From NCBI GenBank assembly GCA_964426915.1, contig CAYRTD010000018.1:1-42069 (forward strand): DNA of 42,069 nt, read 5' to 3'. Positions 27,251 through 35,724 of this stretch are shown in pieces. The notes beneath the pieces are model-generated. The model saw nothing but the letters and a program-made list of their open reading frames with translations, was not told the DNA's origin and did not search any database. Made by a program: the position numbers and the translations under genes. Source of the DNA: CAYRTD01 sp964426915. Lineage in GTDB: Bacteria > Bacteroidota > Bacteroidia > Bacteroidales > GCA-2748055. Within the stretch, counting starts at the first letter, position 1. Each line of letters opens with the position of its first letter.

Positions 27251-27730
27251 ATGTTGCATTACCTGATTTTCGTTCTGTTACTTCAACCTGCATTTTCAGA
27301 CAATCCAAAACCGGAAAGAATTGGAACTGTAGAGCTTGAAGCTATCCTGAATAATGAGGAAGACCGCTTACATGTTATTAATTTCTGGGCAACATGGTGC
27401 AGTCCTTGTGTAACTGAACTACCATATTTCCAGGAATTATCCGATAAGTATTCCGAGGAGGATATAAAAATTCTACTTATCAGTCTTGATTTTCCTGATC
27501 AGGCAGACAGCAGACTTGTCCCCTTTCTTAAGGAAAAGAATATACAACTGCCTGTAGTTTTAATGGAAGATCTTGACTATAATAAATGGATTTCAAAGGT
27601 GGACACTGAATGGAAGGGAAATCTTCCGGCTACGTTGATTTTCAACAACAAGCAGAATAAACGGAGCTTTGTTGCAGGAGCAATAGAAAAGGAAGAACTT
27701 ATAGATCTTGTGAAAAAAAATTTAAATTAA
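27251..27730 (+). CDS. Exported TlpA-like thioredoxin-fold protein
   Basis: A 159-aa protein with a signal peptide (about 1-16, ending PAFS) and a redox-active CSPC site (Cys50, Cys53) in FWATWCSPC, then a cis-proline region LPATLIF. An upstream in-frame TTG at 27239 would add four residues, but the ATG at 27251 gives a clean signal peptide. TlpA/ResA-type proteins reduce disulfides in the periplasm, often for cytochrome maturation or stress repair. It is 11 nt upstream of a second thioredoxin-fold gene, forming a two-gene operon. Confidence 0.88.
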   Translation: MLHYLIFVLLLQPAFSDNPKPERIGTVELEAILNNEEDRLHVINFWATWCSPCVTELPYFQELSDKYSEEDIKILLISLDFPDQADSRLVPFLKEKNIQLPVVLMEDLDYNKWISKVDTEWKGNLPATLIFNNKQNKRSFVAGAIEKEELIDLVKKNLN

Positions 27731-27741
27731 AACAAACAACT

Positions 27742-28344
27742 ATGAAAACCAATCAAGTCTTATTTTCAGTTTTAACAGGCCTATTTCTGAGCACCGGAGT
27801 ATTTGCTCAGTATGAGATCGGAGATAAAGTTCAGGATTTCAAACTTAAAAGCACCAGTGGAGAATACGTTTCTCTGGAAGATTATGAAGATGCCAAAGGT
27901 TATATTGTAGTATTTACCTGTAATACCTGCCCTTTTGTACATAAATACGAAGAAAGAATTATCGCGTTGGATAAAAAATTTGCCAGCAAAGCTTATCCTG
28001 TGGTTGCGATCAATCCAAATTCCGTTAAGAAAAGTCCCGGTGACTCTATGGATGCCATGAAAAAACGAGCCGCGGACAAATCCTATAGTTTTGCCTATTT
28101 GAGAGATGATGATCAGCAGGTGGCGAAAAGATTCGGAGCAGAAAGAACTCCCGAAATCTATCTTTTAGAAAAGAAAGAGGATGGGCTGTATCTGGTTTAT
28201 ACCGGCACGATTGATAATAATGTAAATGATCCGTCAAAAGCTGATGAACACTATGTAAGTGACGCTATTAACGCCCTGATATCCGGAAAAGATGTATCCA
28301 TTGCCGAAACTAAAGCCATTGGGTGTACTATTAAATGGAATTAA
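27742..28344 (+). CDS. Exported redoxin (AhpC/TSA-like thioredoxin-family protein)
   Basis: A 200-aa protein with signal peptide (1-22, ending VFA), thioredoxin fold and active site TCNTCPF (Cys60, Cys63). The C-terminal GCTIKW block adds Cys195; this third cysteine is typical of a redoxin group common in Bacteroidota and may act as a resolving or metal-binding residue. The cis-proline follows in ERTPEIYLL. It probably works in the periplasm with the TlpA-like protein encoded just upstream. The exact reaction, peroxidase or disulfide reductase, is not known. Confidence 0.87.
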   Translation: MKTNQVLFSVLTGLFLSTGVFAQYEIGDKVQDFKLKSTSGEYVSLEDYEDAKGYIVVFTCNTCPFVHKYEERIIALDKKFASKAYPVVAINPNSVKKSPGDSMDAMKKRAADKSYSFAYLRDDDQQVAKRFGAERTPEIYLLEKKEDGLYLVYTGTIDNNVNDPSKADEHYVSDAINALISGKDVSIAETKAIGCTIKWN

Positions 28345-28358
28345 TAAGACACTCGGGG

Positions 28359-29516
28359 TTAATCCAGATAGCGTTCAACTTTAACTCTTTTCTCCCCGGC
28401 AGATTCTTCAAAATATGTACCGCCGAGATAGAAACAGGCAAATCCACCGGAAGCCCTTCCCCAAAGGACCATATCAATTATGTCTGGTTTTTTCTCGGGT
28501 GAATTATTCAACTGATCCGCCAGGGAAAATATCATCCCTCCGGCAAAGTTATCGCCGCATCCTGTGGTGTCACCATTTATGCCTGAACATTTCAGATCGG
28601 ACTTGACTTTCTGAGAGACCGGTACTTTCATTTTTATGGATTCAAAATATATTTCATCAGAAGAATATACTCTGATATCTTCAGCTCCTTGCGTTATAAC
28701 AACTCCCCTGGCACCTTTTTCAATAAAGTAATCAAAAGCATCATCCCCGTTACTTTTTCCGCTGATCCGGAGTGCTTCTTCCAGATCCATGATTAAAAGA
28801 TCAATAAATTTAACTGCTTCATGGCCTGAACCCAGGGGCCAGGGAGCTTCGGGGGCTTTTTTTTGATTTCTGAAGTCATATACTGTATTTACTACTGTAA
28901 AAGCTCCGGCCTCTTTAGCTTTACGAAGAAAGATATCCAGTTTATCATGTATTTCAGGTACAAGGGCTGTCCCCCCGAAAACACATATCCCGGCATCAAA
29001 AAAACCGGGACCGGGTTCTTTCAATTCATTAGCAGCACCGATATTATTGATAAATGTTCGCTCTCCTTCACCATTATTATATTCAGGATCTGAAAGCACG
29101 TGAGTGTAAGGAGTAGGTAGGTTAAAAAACCGGAGATGGCCTGAATCAAGAGGAGTCTTTTCAAGAAAATTCAGAAGATCAGTTCCTGTAATATCATTTC
29201 CGGCAGCACCAACAAAATGAATGTCAGACATTTCACCAAGCATTTGAGAAACATGGATCATCGAAACAATCGCGGGGCCTCCGATGTTTTTAGCATCCGG
29301 GCCTCTTCCTTTTGTTATTTTCTTAAGAATGTCTTTATACGATTCACCTGAATACCTTTCAAGTTCTTCTGTAAAAACGAGTTTTCCAGGGCTGATTCCC
29401 CCATCCCCCTCTTCACGGGAAAGATAAGGATCGATTCCAGGTCCGGTTAACGATACCCCGTTATAAACATAATCAATAAGGGTACATCCAATACCGGAGA
29501 TTTTCACTTTTCCCAT
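28359..29516 (-). CDS. PfkB-family carbohydrate kinase (large form)
   Basis: A 385-aa ribokinase-fold kinase. The C-terminal signature DTTGCGDNFAGG (316-327) contains the catalytic base Asp322, and NIGGPAI (77-83) is the sugar-side glycine motif. It is longer than usual (about 300-330 aa), with an N-terminal insertion near residues 25-70. Cys320 replaces the more common Ala in the anion hole. Its ATG overlaps the stop of the isomerase gene by one base (TAATG), so the two are translated together. The kinase would be expected to phosphorylate the ketose made by that isomerase, for example xylulose or fructose, which is an inference. Confidence 0.88.
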   Translation of the reverse strand: MGKVKISGIGCTLIDYVYNGVSLTGPGIDPYLSREEGDGGISPGKLVFTEELERYSGESYKDILKKITKGRGPDAKNIGGPAIVSMIHVSQMLGEMSDIHFVGAAGNDITGTDLLNFLEKTPLDSGHLRFFNLPTPYTHVLSDPEYNNGEGERTFINNIGAANELKEPGPGFFDAGICVFGGTALVPEIHDKLDIFLRKAKEAGAFTVVNTVYDFRNQKKAPEAPWPLGSGHEAVKFIDLLIMDLEEALRISGKSNGDDAFDYFIEKGARGVVITQGAEDIRVYSSDEIYFESIKMKVPVSQKVKSDLKCSGINGDTTGCGDNFAGGMIFSLADQLNNSPEKKPDIIDMVLWGRASGGFACFYLGGTYFEESAGEKRVKVERYLD

Positions 29517-30190
29517 TATATATACTTTTTATACTCAGAACCAAGTAGATGTAGCGGTGGTTCGTCTTCCTGAATATCAGGAAATCTGCCGATTTCCTCC
29601 AGAAAATTATTATCGCTGTTATCATCATTTACAGCGCTTACCTCTCCAACCAAAACCATTCCTTTCCCTTCCTGACCATAAAACCGGTGATACAGTCCGG
29701 GTTCCAGGCAAATACTCTCACCAGGGGCCAATATAACTTGCGAACCGGCCGACAGTTTTCTTTTTATACCGTCAACGCTCACAATCATATCGCTTTCTGC
29801 CAACGCCTCATCCTTATCACTGTTGTATAATTCAATAACAAGATTTCCTCCACCACGGTTTATTATATCCTCCATTTTACTCCAATGAAAATGCATCGGA
29901 GTTTCCTGATTTTCTTTTACGATCATGATCTTTTCGGCATAGGTTTTCGAATCCCTGCCCGGGTTTCCATTCCTAAGGGTAAAAAGTAATAAACCCCGTT
30001 CAGAAAACCTTCCTTTACCAAAATCGGTAATATCCCATCCCAGCATATTCTCAATTATTTCTGATGCTTCTTCTCCTTTGCCTTTCCATTCCTCCGGACC
30101 CCAATAAGCCCATGGAGGCAGCTTAAAATTATGCTTTTTAAAAAAGACAATTGCTTCTTTGATCTCATTATTGATTTCTGATCTTCTCAT
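29516..30190 (-). CDS. D-lyxose/D-mannose ketol-isomerase-like cupin
   Basis: A 224-aa cupin of the D-lyxose isomerase family. The metal site is formed by His100 and His102 (PMHFHWSKMED), Glu107 and His168 (GLYHRFYG), the family's usual three-His-one-Glu set. PPWAYWGPEEW (25-35) is the N-terminal family block. Known members interconvert D-lyxose with D-xylulose and D-mannose with D-fructose. The coupled PfkB kinase would trap the product. The link to mannose fits the GH130 enzyme elsewhere in the window, but the two loci are 15 kb apart. Confidence 0.88.
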   Translation of the reverse strand: MRRSEINNEIKEAIVFFKKHNFKLPPWAYWGPEEWKGKGEEASEIIENMLGWDITDFGKGRFSERGLLLFTLRNGNPGRDSKTYAEKIMIVKENQETPMHFHWSKMEDIINRGGGNLVIELYNSDKDEALAESDMIVSVDGIKRKLSAGSQVILAPGESICLEPGLYHRFYGQEGKGMVLVGEVSAVNDDNSDNNFLEEIGRFPDIQEDEPPLHLLGSEYKKYI

Positions 30191-30229
30191 CTGATTTGTT
30201 TTTTTTATCTGAATAGAAAAAGTTCGTTT

Positions 30230-31096
30230 TTACTTCACCCTGAAAAAATCGGCAGGCTCAAGATCACATTCATCTATCATATCCATGCAATATTCAAGAA
30301 AACCAAGTTCCGGGGAGGTATTGTTTGTTCCCATTGAAAATTTTACGCCCGAGGCCTTTGCCCGTTTGATAAAAACCGGTGAGGGTATTTTATATCTCGC
30401 ATTAATCTCTACAGCAATATCATTCTCTACAGCCGCTGCAATTACTTTATCCATACGATCCTCTGTCCATAATTCATTGTACTTATCACTTATGATTGCA
30501 GGAAGAAATGTTGAATTCACATAGATCTGCACAGGTTCGTTTTCCATGATACCGACAATCCTGTCAACAAGCATATCCATAAACTGTTGCTCATCTTCCA
30601 CCCATACCTCATCTTCCATCCATAACCGTGTCCTTCTTCCCATGTCATCAGTGAAAGTCATTGCATCGGTAAATGCATAATCGAATTTTTTTACCGAGTC
30701 GATGGAAAAAAGTGTGATCCATTCCCTTCCTTCAGCTTGCAGGGCTTTATAAACAGGATAACCATCAAGAGAATAATAATAATCCATAAGCGAAGAATCG
30801 TTCGTAATAGGAAATCCGATACCGCAATTTGCCGCGATTCCATATTTTATCCCGGTCAGATTTGAATTTTCCACCGCCTCCTCAATGGTAAGTCCGCCTT
30901 TCAAATGAACGTGAAGATCCTCCATTGGATAACCAAGTTTTTTAAGACTGTCAATTCTGTTTAATATTGCAATCGTATCATTCGAATATTTCTGTATAGG
31001 GGAACCCTGATTTTCTGAATTGCTGCTTTTACAGGAATATTCGAGTGCCAATACAAATATTGCCAGACTAAAAATAATTGCTTTTGTATTTCTCAT
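30230..31096 (-). CDS. Exported PHP/amidohydrolase-like protein
   Basis: A 288-aa protein with an N-terminal hydrophobic signal. Cys22 follows Glu-Tyr-Ser, which is a poor lipobox, so either a lipoprotein or a standard secreted protein is possible. DLHVHLKGG (61-69; His62, His64) is a metal-binding HxH motif as in PHP or amidohydrolase enzymes, and the late block FSMGTNNTS resembles the last metal-binding segment. It heads the operon with the isomerase and PfkB kinase. An exported metal-dependent hydrolase ahead of cytoplasmic sugar enzymes could release a sugar from a phosphate or other ester, but no reaction can be assigned. Confidence 0.75.
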   Translation of the reverse strand: MRNTKAIIFSLAIFVLALEYSCKSSNSENQGSPIQKYSNDTIAILNRIDSLKKLGYPMEDLHVHLKGGLTIEEAVENSNLTGIKYGIAANCGIGFPITNDSSLMDYYYSLDGYPVYKALQAEGREWITLFSIDSVKKFDYAFTDAMTFTDDMGRRTRLWMEDEVWVEDEQQFMDMLVDRIVGIMENEPVQIYVNSTFLPAIISDKYNELWTEDRMDKVIAAAVENDIAVEINARYKIPSPVFIKRAKASGVKFSMGTNNTSPELGFLEYCMDMIDECDLEPADFFRVK

Positions 31097-31396
31097 AGTT
31101 TTGGGTTAGTTTGAAAGCCTAAATATAAAAAAAGAAAATGGAAACAACAGAAGTATTCATTCTGATCCAGTTAACCCATTTTTTTTGGTCCTATGATGAG
31201 CATTCCAGGGCATCCGCCTGCTGCTTACCGAAGGGCGAGATAATATTAGGAAGATTTAATATATAGAACAACCGCTTATCTGTCTGAATAGGGAATTTGA
31301 ATTTACGGAGTCTAGGTTTATTCTTCAATAATAAAATATGGGAATAATCTGAGTTACTCTGAAGAATGCCGGTTGTTTCGAGGAATTAAAATTTTG
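31097..31396. other. Gap with no recognised gene
   Basis: This is the first part of an 874-nt gap. It contains the upstream region of the PHP-like operon, with a near-match promoter box (TATATTTA on the minus strand, 31120-31127). I see no gene or repeat in it. Confidence 0.4.
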
Positions 31397-31520
31397 TGCC
31401 TCCGCACGCTGTCGCTGAAGCTTTCCGCGAGCGTAGAAGCTCTGCGCTGCGCCTTCAGGCAAGCTTTTGGCGGCCGAAGGGAGACGCTAGCGTAGGCGCC
31501 TAAAGCTTCAGCGACACGCG
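31397..31520. repeat. GC-rich long hairpin element
   Basis: This block is markedly richer in G and C than the AT-rich DNA around it. Its outer stem is a perfect 15-bp inverted repeat (31410-31424 with 31502-31516) around a 77-nt loop that holds further short inverted repeats. Similar gaattaaa sequences flank it at about 31384 and 31563. It has no ORF. It could be a mobile palindromic element or a structured RNA. Confidence 0.55.
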
Positions 31521-31616
31521 GTTGCAACAACATAAGACCGATTGAAACGTGCTGGGGCCGGGGAATTAAAGAGTTATAATTCTCATAAACATTCCTGGAA
31601 TTGCATTAATAAAATT

Positions 31617-31752
31617 AATCTGTCAACGTAGAAATGAGGATGAATTAAAATACCAGACATTTTTATTTAGAAATTGTGATATTTTATTAATTTTAAGCTG
31701 TTACACAATTTTTGCAGAGATTAACCTGATAACTACTTTATTGACAGATACC
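31617..31752. repeat. Decayed copy of the MITE family
   Basis: The right end (31735-31751, actttattgacagatac) matches copy B closely. The left end at 31617 (atctgtcaa) is a short inverted match. The interior is unlike copies A and B. About 47 nt downstream, 31800-31821 is an inverted copy of the conserved core gaacattagcttcgctgag, so fragments of two elements may lie here. Confidence 0.4.
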
Positions 31753-31970
31753 AGAGCCTTTCAATAGAGCAAAGTGATGTATTCAGAGCCAGACTTACGA
31801 ACTCAGCGAAGCTAATGTTCGGAATTAAAATCTGCTCCGTACTCAGAGGGTTGCGACAAAAATATTAAAATAAAAGAACCTGTATAAATTAATTCAATAT
31901 TAATCCGCTTTGAGCATTAAACACAGAACATATAACTCTTGTAAGAGATGAATAATTTTAGCATAAAAAC

Positions 31971-32570
31971 ATGAAACTCATTATTGTCAGACATGCGGAA
32001 ACAATTGAAAACAGCAATGGCATTATCCAGGGACATATACCTGGAAAGCTCTCTCCCAAAGGTATTGATCAGGCAAAAAAATTAGCGCAACGATTACGCT
32101 CCGAGAGGATCCGGAATATTTACTCAAGCGATCTGGCAAGAGCGGTTGACACTACTGCGGAAATAAAAAAGTTTCATCCCGGTGTACCGGTAAGGTACCT
32201 GGAAATAATGAGGGAAAGGAATCTGGGTGAACTACAGGGAAAGAAGAGAGAAGACCTCATAAATCCGTCTTTCGAAAAAAAGCCTCTGGTTCTTGAAACA
32301 AAAAACGGAGAGTCTGTAAAAGAGCTTATTTCCAGAGCAGAAAAAATACTTGAACTCATGGTCTCTGCTCATCCCGATGACACGATCCTGCTTGTGATGC
32401 ACGGAGGCACAGGAAAGGCTATGATGACTCTGCTGGAAAAGTCCGGAAATGAAGGTTACACGAATTTACCCCATTTATCCAATGCAAGTATCAGTATTTA
32501 CAGAGTATATGAAAACGGCCATGCTGATAAGCTTCTATTCAATAATACCGATCACTTGAATTCCAGCTAA
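31971..32570 (+). CDS. Histidine phosphatase family protein (phosphoglycerate mutase-like)
   Basis: A 199-aa cytoplasmic phosphatase of the RHG branch. VRHAE gives the phosphorylated His8 with Arg7. IYSSDLARAVDTT (50-62) supplies the second arginine, Glu82 in MRERNLGE is the likely proton donor, and VMHGG gives His144. Members include alpha-ribazole phosphatase, broad sugar phosphatases and cofactor-dependent mutases; this short form is most likely a phosphatase. It is isolated between two long gaps, and no partner gene reveals its substrate. Confidence 0.88.
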   Translation: MKLIIVRHAETIENSNGIIQGHIPGKLSPKGIDQAKKLAQRLRSERIRNIYSSDLARAVDTTAEIKKFHPGVPVRYLEIMRERNLGELQGKKREDLINPSFEKKPLVLETKNGESVKELISRAEKILELMVSAHPDDTILLVMHGGTGKAMMTLLEKSGNEGYTNLPHLSNASISIYRVYENGHADKLLFNNTDHLNSS

Positions 32571-32602
32571 TCATTACAGGATAATCTCATCTCCCTTCCT
32601 AA

Positions 32603-32823
32603 TTGTCTGTTCATAATGTCCGATTTACTCAGTGAGACTATGATTTTGGTTTTCAAAATCACTTAATCGAACTGATTCCGTCCCGAAAGCTTTCGGGAGA
32701 TAGTCGAAGGATCTCATATTTTAAGCGTTTTTTTTCTGAATACCGGGAAGTTCGTTATCACTCGGTTCGGCGTTTCTGCAACCGCGTAAAAGAAAGGGGC
32801 AGGCCCGCCCTCGAACATGAGGG
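32603..32823. repeat. MITE-family fragment and palindromes, copy C
   Basis: The left end (32603) matches the family terminus, and 32752-32781 shares cgttatcactcggtt with copies A and D. The right terminus is missing. Inserted in it are three hairpins: 32642-32660 (7-bp stem), a perfect 18-bp palindrome at 32681-32698 (cccgaaagctttcggg core), and 32808-32823. It looks like a mosaic of nested palindromic repeats. It ends about 60 nt before the mannitol-1-phosphate dehydrogenase promoter. Confidence 0.55.
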
Positions 32824-32880
32824 TTCAAAACCAGTCTTGCAGGCCAGGCGGAGTTAATGATCATTATAAGGTTTTATCAA

Positions 32881-32909
32881 TTGTCCCTTATCATTTTTTG
32901 TTATTTTTG
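32881..32909 (+). promoter_or_regulatory. Candidate promoter of the mannitol-1-phosphate dehydrogenase operon
   Basis: TTG at 32881-32883 and TATTTTTG at 32902-32909 are separated by 18 nt, close to the Bacteroidota -33/-7 spacing. Transcription would begin near 32916, just before the ATG at 32926. This argues against the upstream in-frame ATG at 32857. Confidence 0.5.
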
Positions 32910-32925
32910 TTTTCCTAATTACGGA

Positions 32926-34143
32926 ATGATGAATCATACTTCAAAAAAGAAATTAGTACTATTCGGAGCCGGGCGTATCGGCCGGTCTTTCATAGCTCAA
33001 CTGTTCCATAATTCCGGTTACGAACTAACATTTATTGATGTTGATGCAAAGCTCATTAACCTTCTCAATACAAAAAAAAGTTACACCATTGTTGTCAAAG
33101 GGGGTGATAATCATTCTCAGCAAATTTCAGGTTTTAAGGCGCTTAGTTTGGACAATATTCCTGAAATAGAGAGAGAAATCACAGAAACGGATCTATGTGC
33201 GGTTTCTGTTGGCCAGAGGGGCTTTGGGAAAGTGTCGGAAATTTTGTCACAGAGCATTGAAACCCGATTCCATAAAAGACCGGAAAAAGGCCTCGATATT
33301 ATTCTGGCCGAGAACTTAAGAAATGCTGCAAACATAATGCACCAGGCGCTCAACAGAAAATTACCACCGGGGTTTCCCCTTGACAAATATGTGGGATTAA
33401 TTGAGGCAAGTATAGGTAAAATGGTTCCCTTAATGACAGCAGAAGACTTAGAGGAAGATCCTCTCCAGATATTCGCAGAACCATATAATACCCTTATTCT
33501 GGATAAACAGGGATTTATCAATCCGGTTCCTGACGTTGATGGGCTGTCACCAAAACAAAACATGAAAGCCTGGGTAGACCGCAAACTCTTTATTCATAAC
33601 CTCGGACATGTTTCAGTTGCCTATCTTGGTTACCTGAAAAATCCTGAATGGAAATTTACCTGGGAAGCTCTTGAAGACATGGAACTGAAAAATGCAGTAT
33701 TCAGGGCTATGCAGGAAGCGGCCACCACTCTCATACATATGTATCCGGAAGAATTTACCCAAGCAGAATTAACGGAACATATCAATGATCTGCTTAATCG
33801 TTTTGCCAATAAGTCGTTGAATGATACGATTTTCAGGGTTGGATGTGAAATTGGAAGAAAGCTTGGCTCTGAAGACAGGTTGGTTCCGGTAATAAAATAT
33901 GCCCATAACCACAATCTTCCTTTTCAGAACATCATGAAGGTTCTGGTATCAGGAATATATTTTGAGGCAAGAGATGAGAACAATGAAATGCATGTATCCG
34001 ACCAGAAGTTTTTACATAAATTTAACCGCAATTTATCACGAATCCTTGTGGATCATTGTAAATTTACACCTTCAGGAGAAAATGATCTAATTTTTCTTGG
34101 GATGAACCTGAATGAAAGAATAATTGAAAATATTAAAAAATGA
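32926..34143 (+). CDS. mtlD: Mannitol-1-phosphate 5-dehydrogenase-like protein
   Basis: A 405-aa long-chain polyol dehydrogenase. The dinucleotide-binding motif GAGRIGRSF (about 14-22) is followed by the MtlD-type LNTKKSYTIVV block, then EASIGKMVPLM and HNLGHVSVAYLG, as in mannitol-1-phosphate dehydrogenases. It would interconvert fructose-6-phosphate and mannitol-1-phosphate with NAD(H). An open frame extends upstream to 32857, but a promoter lies inside that extension and the extra 23 residues are hydrophobic and unlike the family, so I chose 32926. Its stop overlaps the HAD phosphatase start (ATGA), suggesting coupled action on a polyol phosphate. No phosphotransferase-system gene is nearby, so it may run towards mannitol synthesis. 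Confidence 0.87.
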   Translation: MMNHTSKKKLVLFGAGRIGRSFIAQLFHNSGYELTFIDVDAKLINLLNTKKSYTIVVKGGDNHSQQISGFKALSLDNIPEIEREITETDLCAVSVGQRGFGKVSEILSQSIETRFHKRPEKGLDIILAENLRNAANIMHQALNRKLPPGFPLDKYVGLIEASIGKMVPLMTAEDLEEDPLQIFAEPYNTLILDKQGFINPVPDVDGLSPKQNMKAWVDRKLFIHNLGHVSVAYLGYLKNPEWKFTWEALEDMELKNAVFRAMQEAATTLIHMYPEEFTQAELTEHINDLLNRFANKSLNDTIFRVGCEIGRKLGSEDRLVPVIKYAHNHNLPFQNIMKVLVSGIYFEARDENNEMHVSDQKFLHKFNRNLSRILVDHCKFTPSGENDLIFLGMNLNERIIENIKK

Positions 34144-34940
34144 TAAAACCTAACGATCTTAATAAATTAAGAAATAAGAAAGGCTTCATTTGTGATATGG
34201 ATGGAGTAATATACCATGGTAATATGCTTCTGCCCGGAGTAAAAGAATTTGTGGACTGGCTCAAAAATAATAAGAAACACTTCGTGTTCCTTACAAACAG
34301 CAGTGAGCGCACACCGAAGGAATTACAGGAAAAACTTTTCAGACTGGGGGTATCTGTAGACAGAAGTCATTTTTATACCAGTGCTCTTGCCACCGCCACA
34401 TTCCTGGCAAACCAAAGGCCTAAAGGAAGTGCCTATATTATTGGTGAAGCGGGTCTTATTAATGCTCTCTATAACGTTGGTTACACTATGAATAACATGG
34501 ATCCGGATTATGTGGTAATTGGTGAGTCGAAATCTTACAGTTACGAAAGAATTGAACGGGCGGTAAATCTTGTGCTGAATGGAGCCAAACTCATTGGTAC
34601 AAATCCCGATGTAACCGGTCCCATCGAGAATGGTATTGCACCTGCAACCAAAGCGCTGATATCTCCTATAGAACTGGCTACTGGAAAAAACGCATATTTC
34701 GTTGGAAAACCCAATCCTCTGATGATGAGGATCGCTTTAAAAAAGCTGGGCTTACAACGGGAGGATTCTGTAATAATAGGTGACCGGATGGATACTGATA
34801 TAATAGCCGGAATTGAATCTGAAATTGATACCTGTCTCGTACTAAGCGGTATTACCACCGAACGAAGCCTTGAAGAATTTCCCTACCGGGCTCATTATGT
34901 TCTGAAAGGCGTTGGCGAAATCCCTGGGGAAAGGAGTTAA
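34140..34940 (+). CDS. HAD-IIA (NagD-like) sugar phosphatase
   Basis: A 266-aa phosphatase. The nucleophile motif DMDGV gives Asp19 and Asp21. VFLTNSSERT is motif II with a NagD-type TNSS, PVELATGKNAYFVGKPNP-like residues contain the motif III lysine, and GDRMDTDI is motif IV. The large C2 cap between motifs II and III is that of NagD, PNP and phosphoglycolate phosphatases. It overlaps the stop of the mannitol-1-phosphate dehydrogenase by four bases, so a polyol or sugar phosphate is the likely substrate. That assignment is from context only. Confidence 0.88.
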   Translation: MIKPNDLNKLRNKKGFICDMDGVIYHGNMLLPGVKEFVDWLKNNKKHFVFLTNSSERTPKELQEKLFRLGVSVDRSHFYTSALATATFLANQRPKGSAYIIGEAGLINALYNVGYTMNNMDPDYVVIGESKSYSYERIERAVNLVLNGAKLIGTNPDVTGPIENGIAPATKALISPIELATGKNAYFVGKPNPLMMRIALKKLGLQREDSVIIGDRMDTDIIAGIESEIDTCLVLSGITTERSLEEFPYRAHYVLKGVGEIPGERS

Positions 34941-35033
34941 AATAAATTCATTTTATATTCAGAGAACAACCAGGGTTATTATTGGTTGATAATAATAAAT
35001 CATATTGGCTTCAATTACAGTAAAGGAACATTT

Positions 35034-35705
35034 ATGGCTACAGATAACATTGATCAAAAAAAACTCAAAGCTGTTTTATTTGATATGGACGGGGTACTTC
35101 TTGACTCCGAGGAATTTATAACCCGGGCAGGAATGGAAATGTTCAGAGAAAAAGGCCACGAAGTGCAATATGATGATTTCAAAGAATTCACAGGCATGGG
35201 TGAAGATCGTTTTCTTGGAGGAGTTGCAGAAAAGTATGGGATGGATTTCGATGTGGAAAAAGATAAAGCCCGGGCCTATGAAATTTATAAAAACATGATC
35301 AAAGGCCGGTTAAGTCCTCTTCCCGGAGTAAATAAATTTCTTTCCCGGTGCCGGGAGAAAGGACTCAAAACCGCGGTAGCCACTTCAGCCGATAAAATAA
35401 AAATGGAACTGAACCTCAGGGAAATTGGTTTTTCCGAATCCGAATTCAACACAACCATAAATGGCCTTGAAGTTGAAAATAAAAAACCTGACCCCGAGAT
35501 CTTCCTCAAAGCTGCAAAAAAACTTGGAGTCGACCCTGAATCCTGCCTGGTAGCCGAAGATGCCGTTTCCGGTGTGGAAGCAGCTAAGGCGGCAGGATGC
35601 AAATGTCTTGCATTAACAACTAGTTTTAAACCCAAGGACTTTTCTGAAGCAGACTGGATCGCTGATAATCTTGATGATGCTCCGGAAGAATGCCTTGAAT
35701 GGTAA
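35034..35705 (+). CDS. HAD phosphatase or phosphomutase, beta-phosphoglucomutase-like
   Basis: A 223-aa protein from the ATG at 35034; an upstream ATG at 34986 would add 16 residues unlike the family. FDMDGVLLDSEE holds Asp17 and Asp19, TAVATSADK is motif II, and KKPDPEIFLKAAKKLGV with AEDAVSGVEAAKAAG are motifs III and IV. The small helical C1 cap (about 30-95) is typical of beta-phosphoglucomutase and sugar-phosphate phosphatases such as those for 2-deoxyglucose- or sorbitol-6-phosphate. It follows the NagD-like gene on the same strand and precedes the aldo-keto reductase by 19 nt. Confidence 0.86.
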   Translation: MATDNIDQKKLKAVLFDMDGVLLDSEEFITRAGMEMFREKGHEVQYDDFKEFTGMGEDRFLGGVAEKYGMDFDVEKDKARAYEIYKNMIKGRLSPLPGVNKFLSRCREKGLKTAVATSADKIKMELNLREIGFSESEFNTTINGLEVENKKPDPEIFLKAAKKLGVDPESCLVAEDAVSGVEAAKAAGCKCLALTTSFKPKDFSEADWIADNLDDAPEECLEW

Positions 35706-35724
35706 ACAATTAAAGTGATATATT

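Noticed and set aside
31397..31520. GC-rich hairpin as a tRNA or known riboswitch
   Set aside because: No cloverleaf, anticodon arm or CCA-like 3' end could be drawn, and no riboswitch consensus was recognised.
32857..32925. Upstream in-frame ATG extending the mannitol-1-phosphate dehydrogenase by 23 residues
   Set aside because: A -33/-7 promoter pair lies inside the extension, and family members begin close to the dinucleotide-binding motif.
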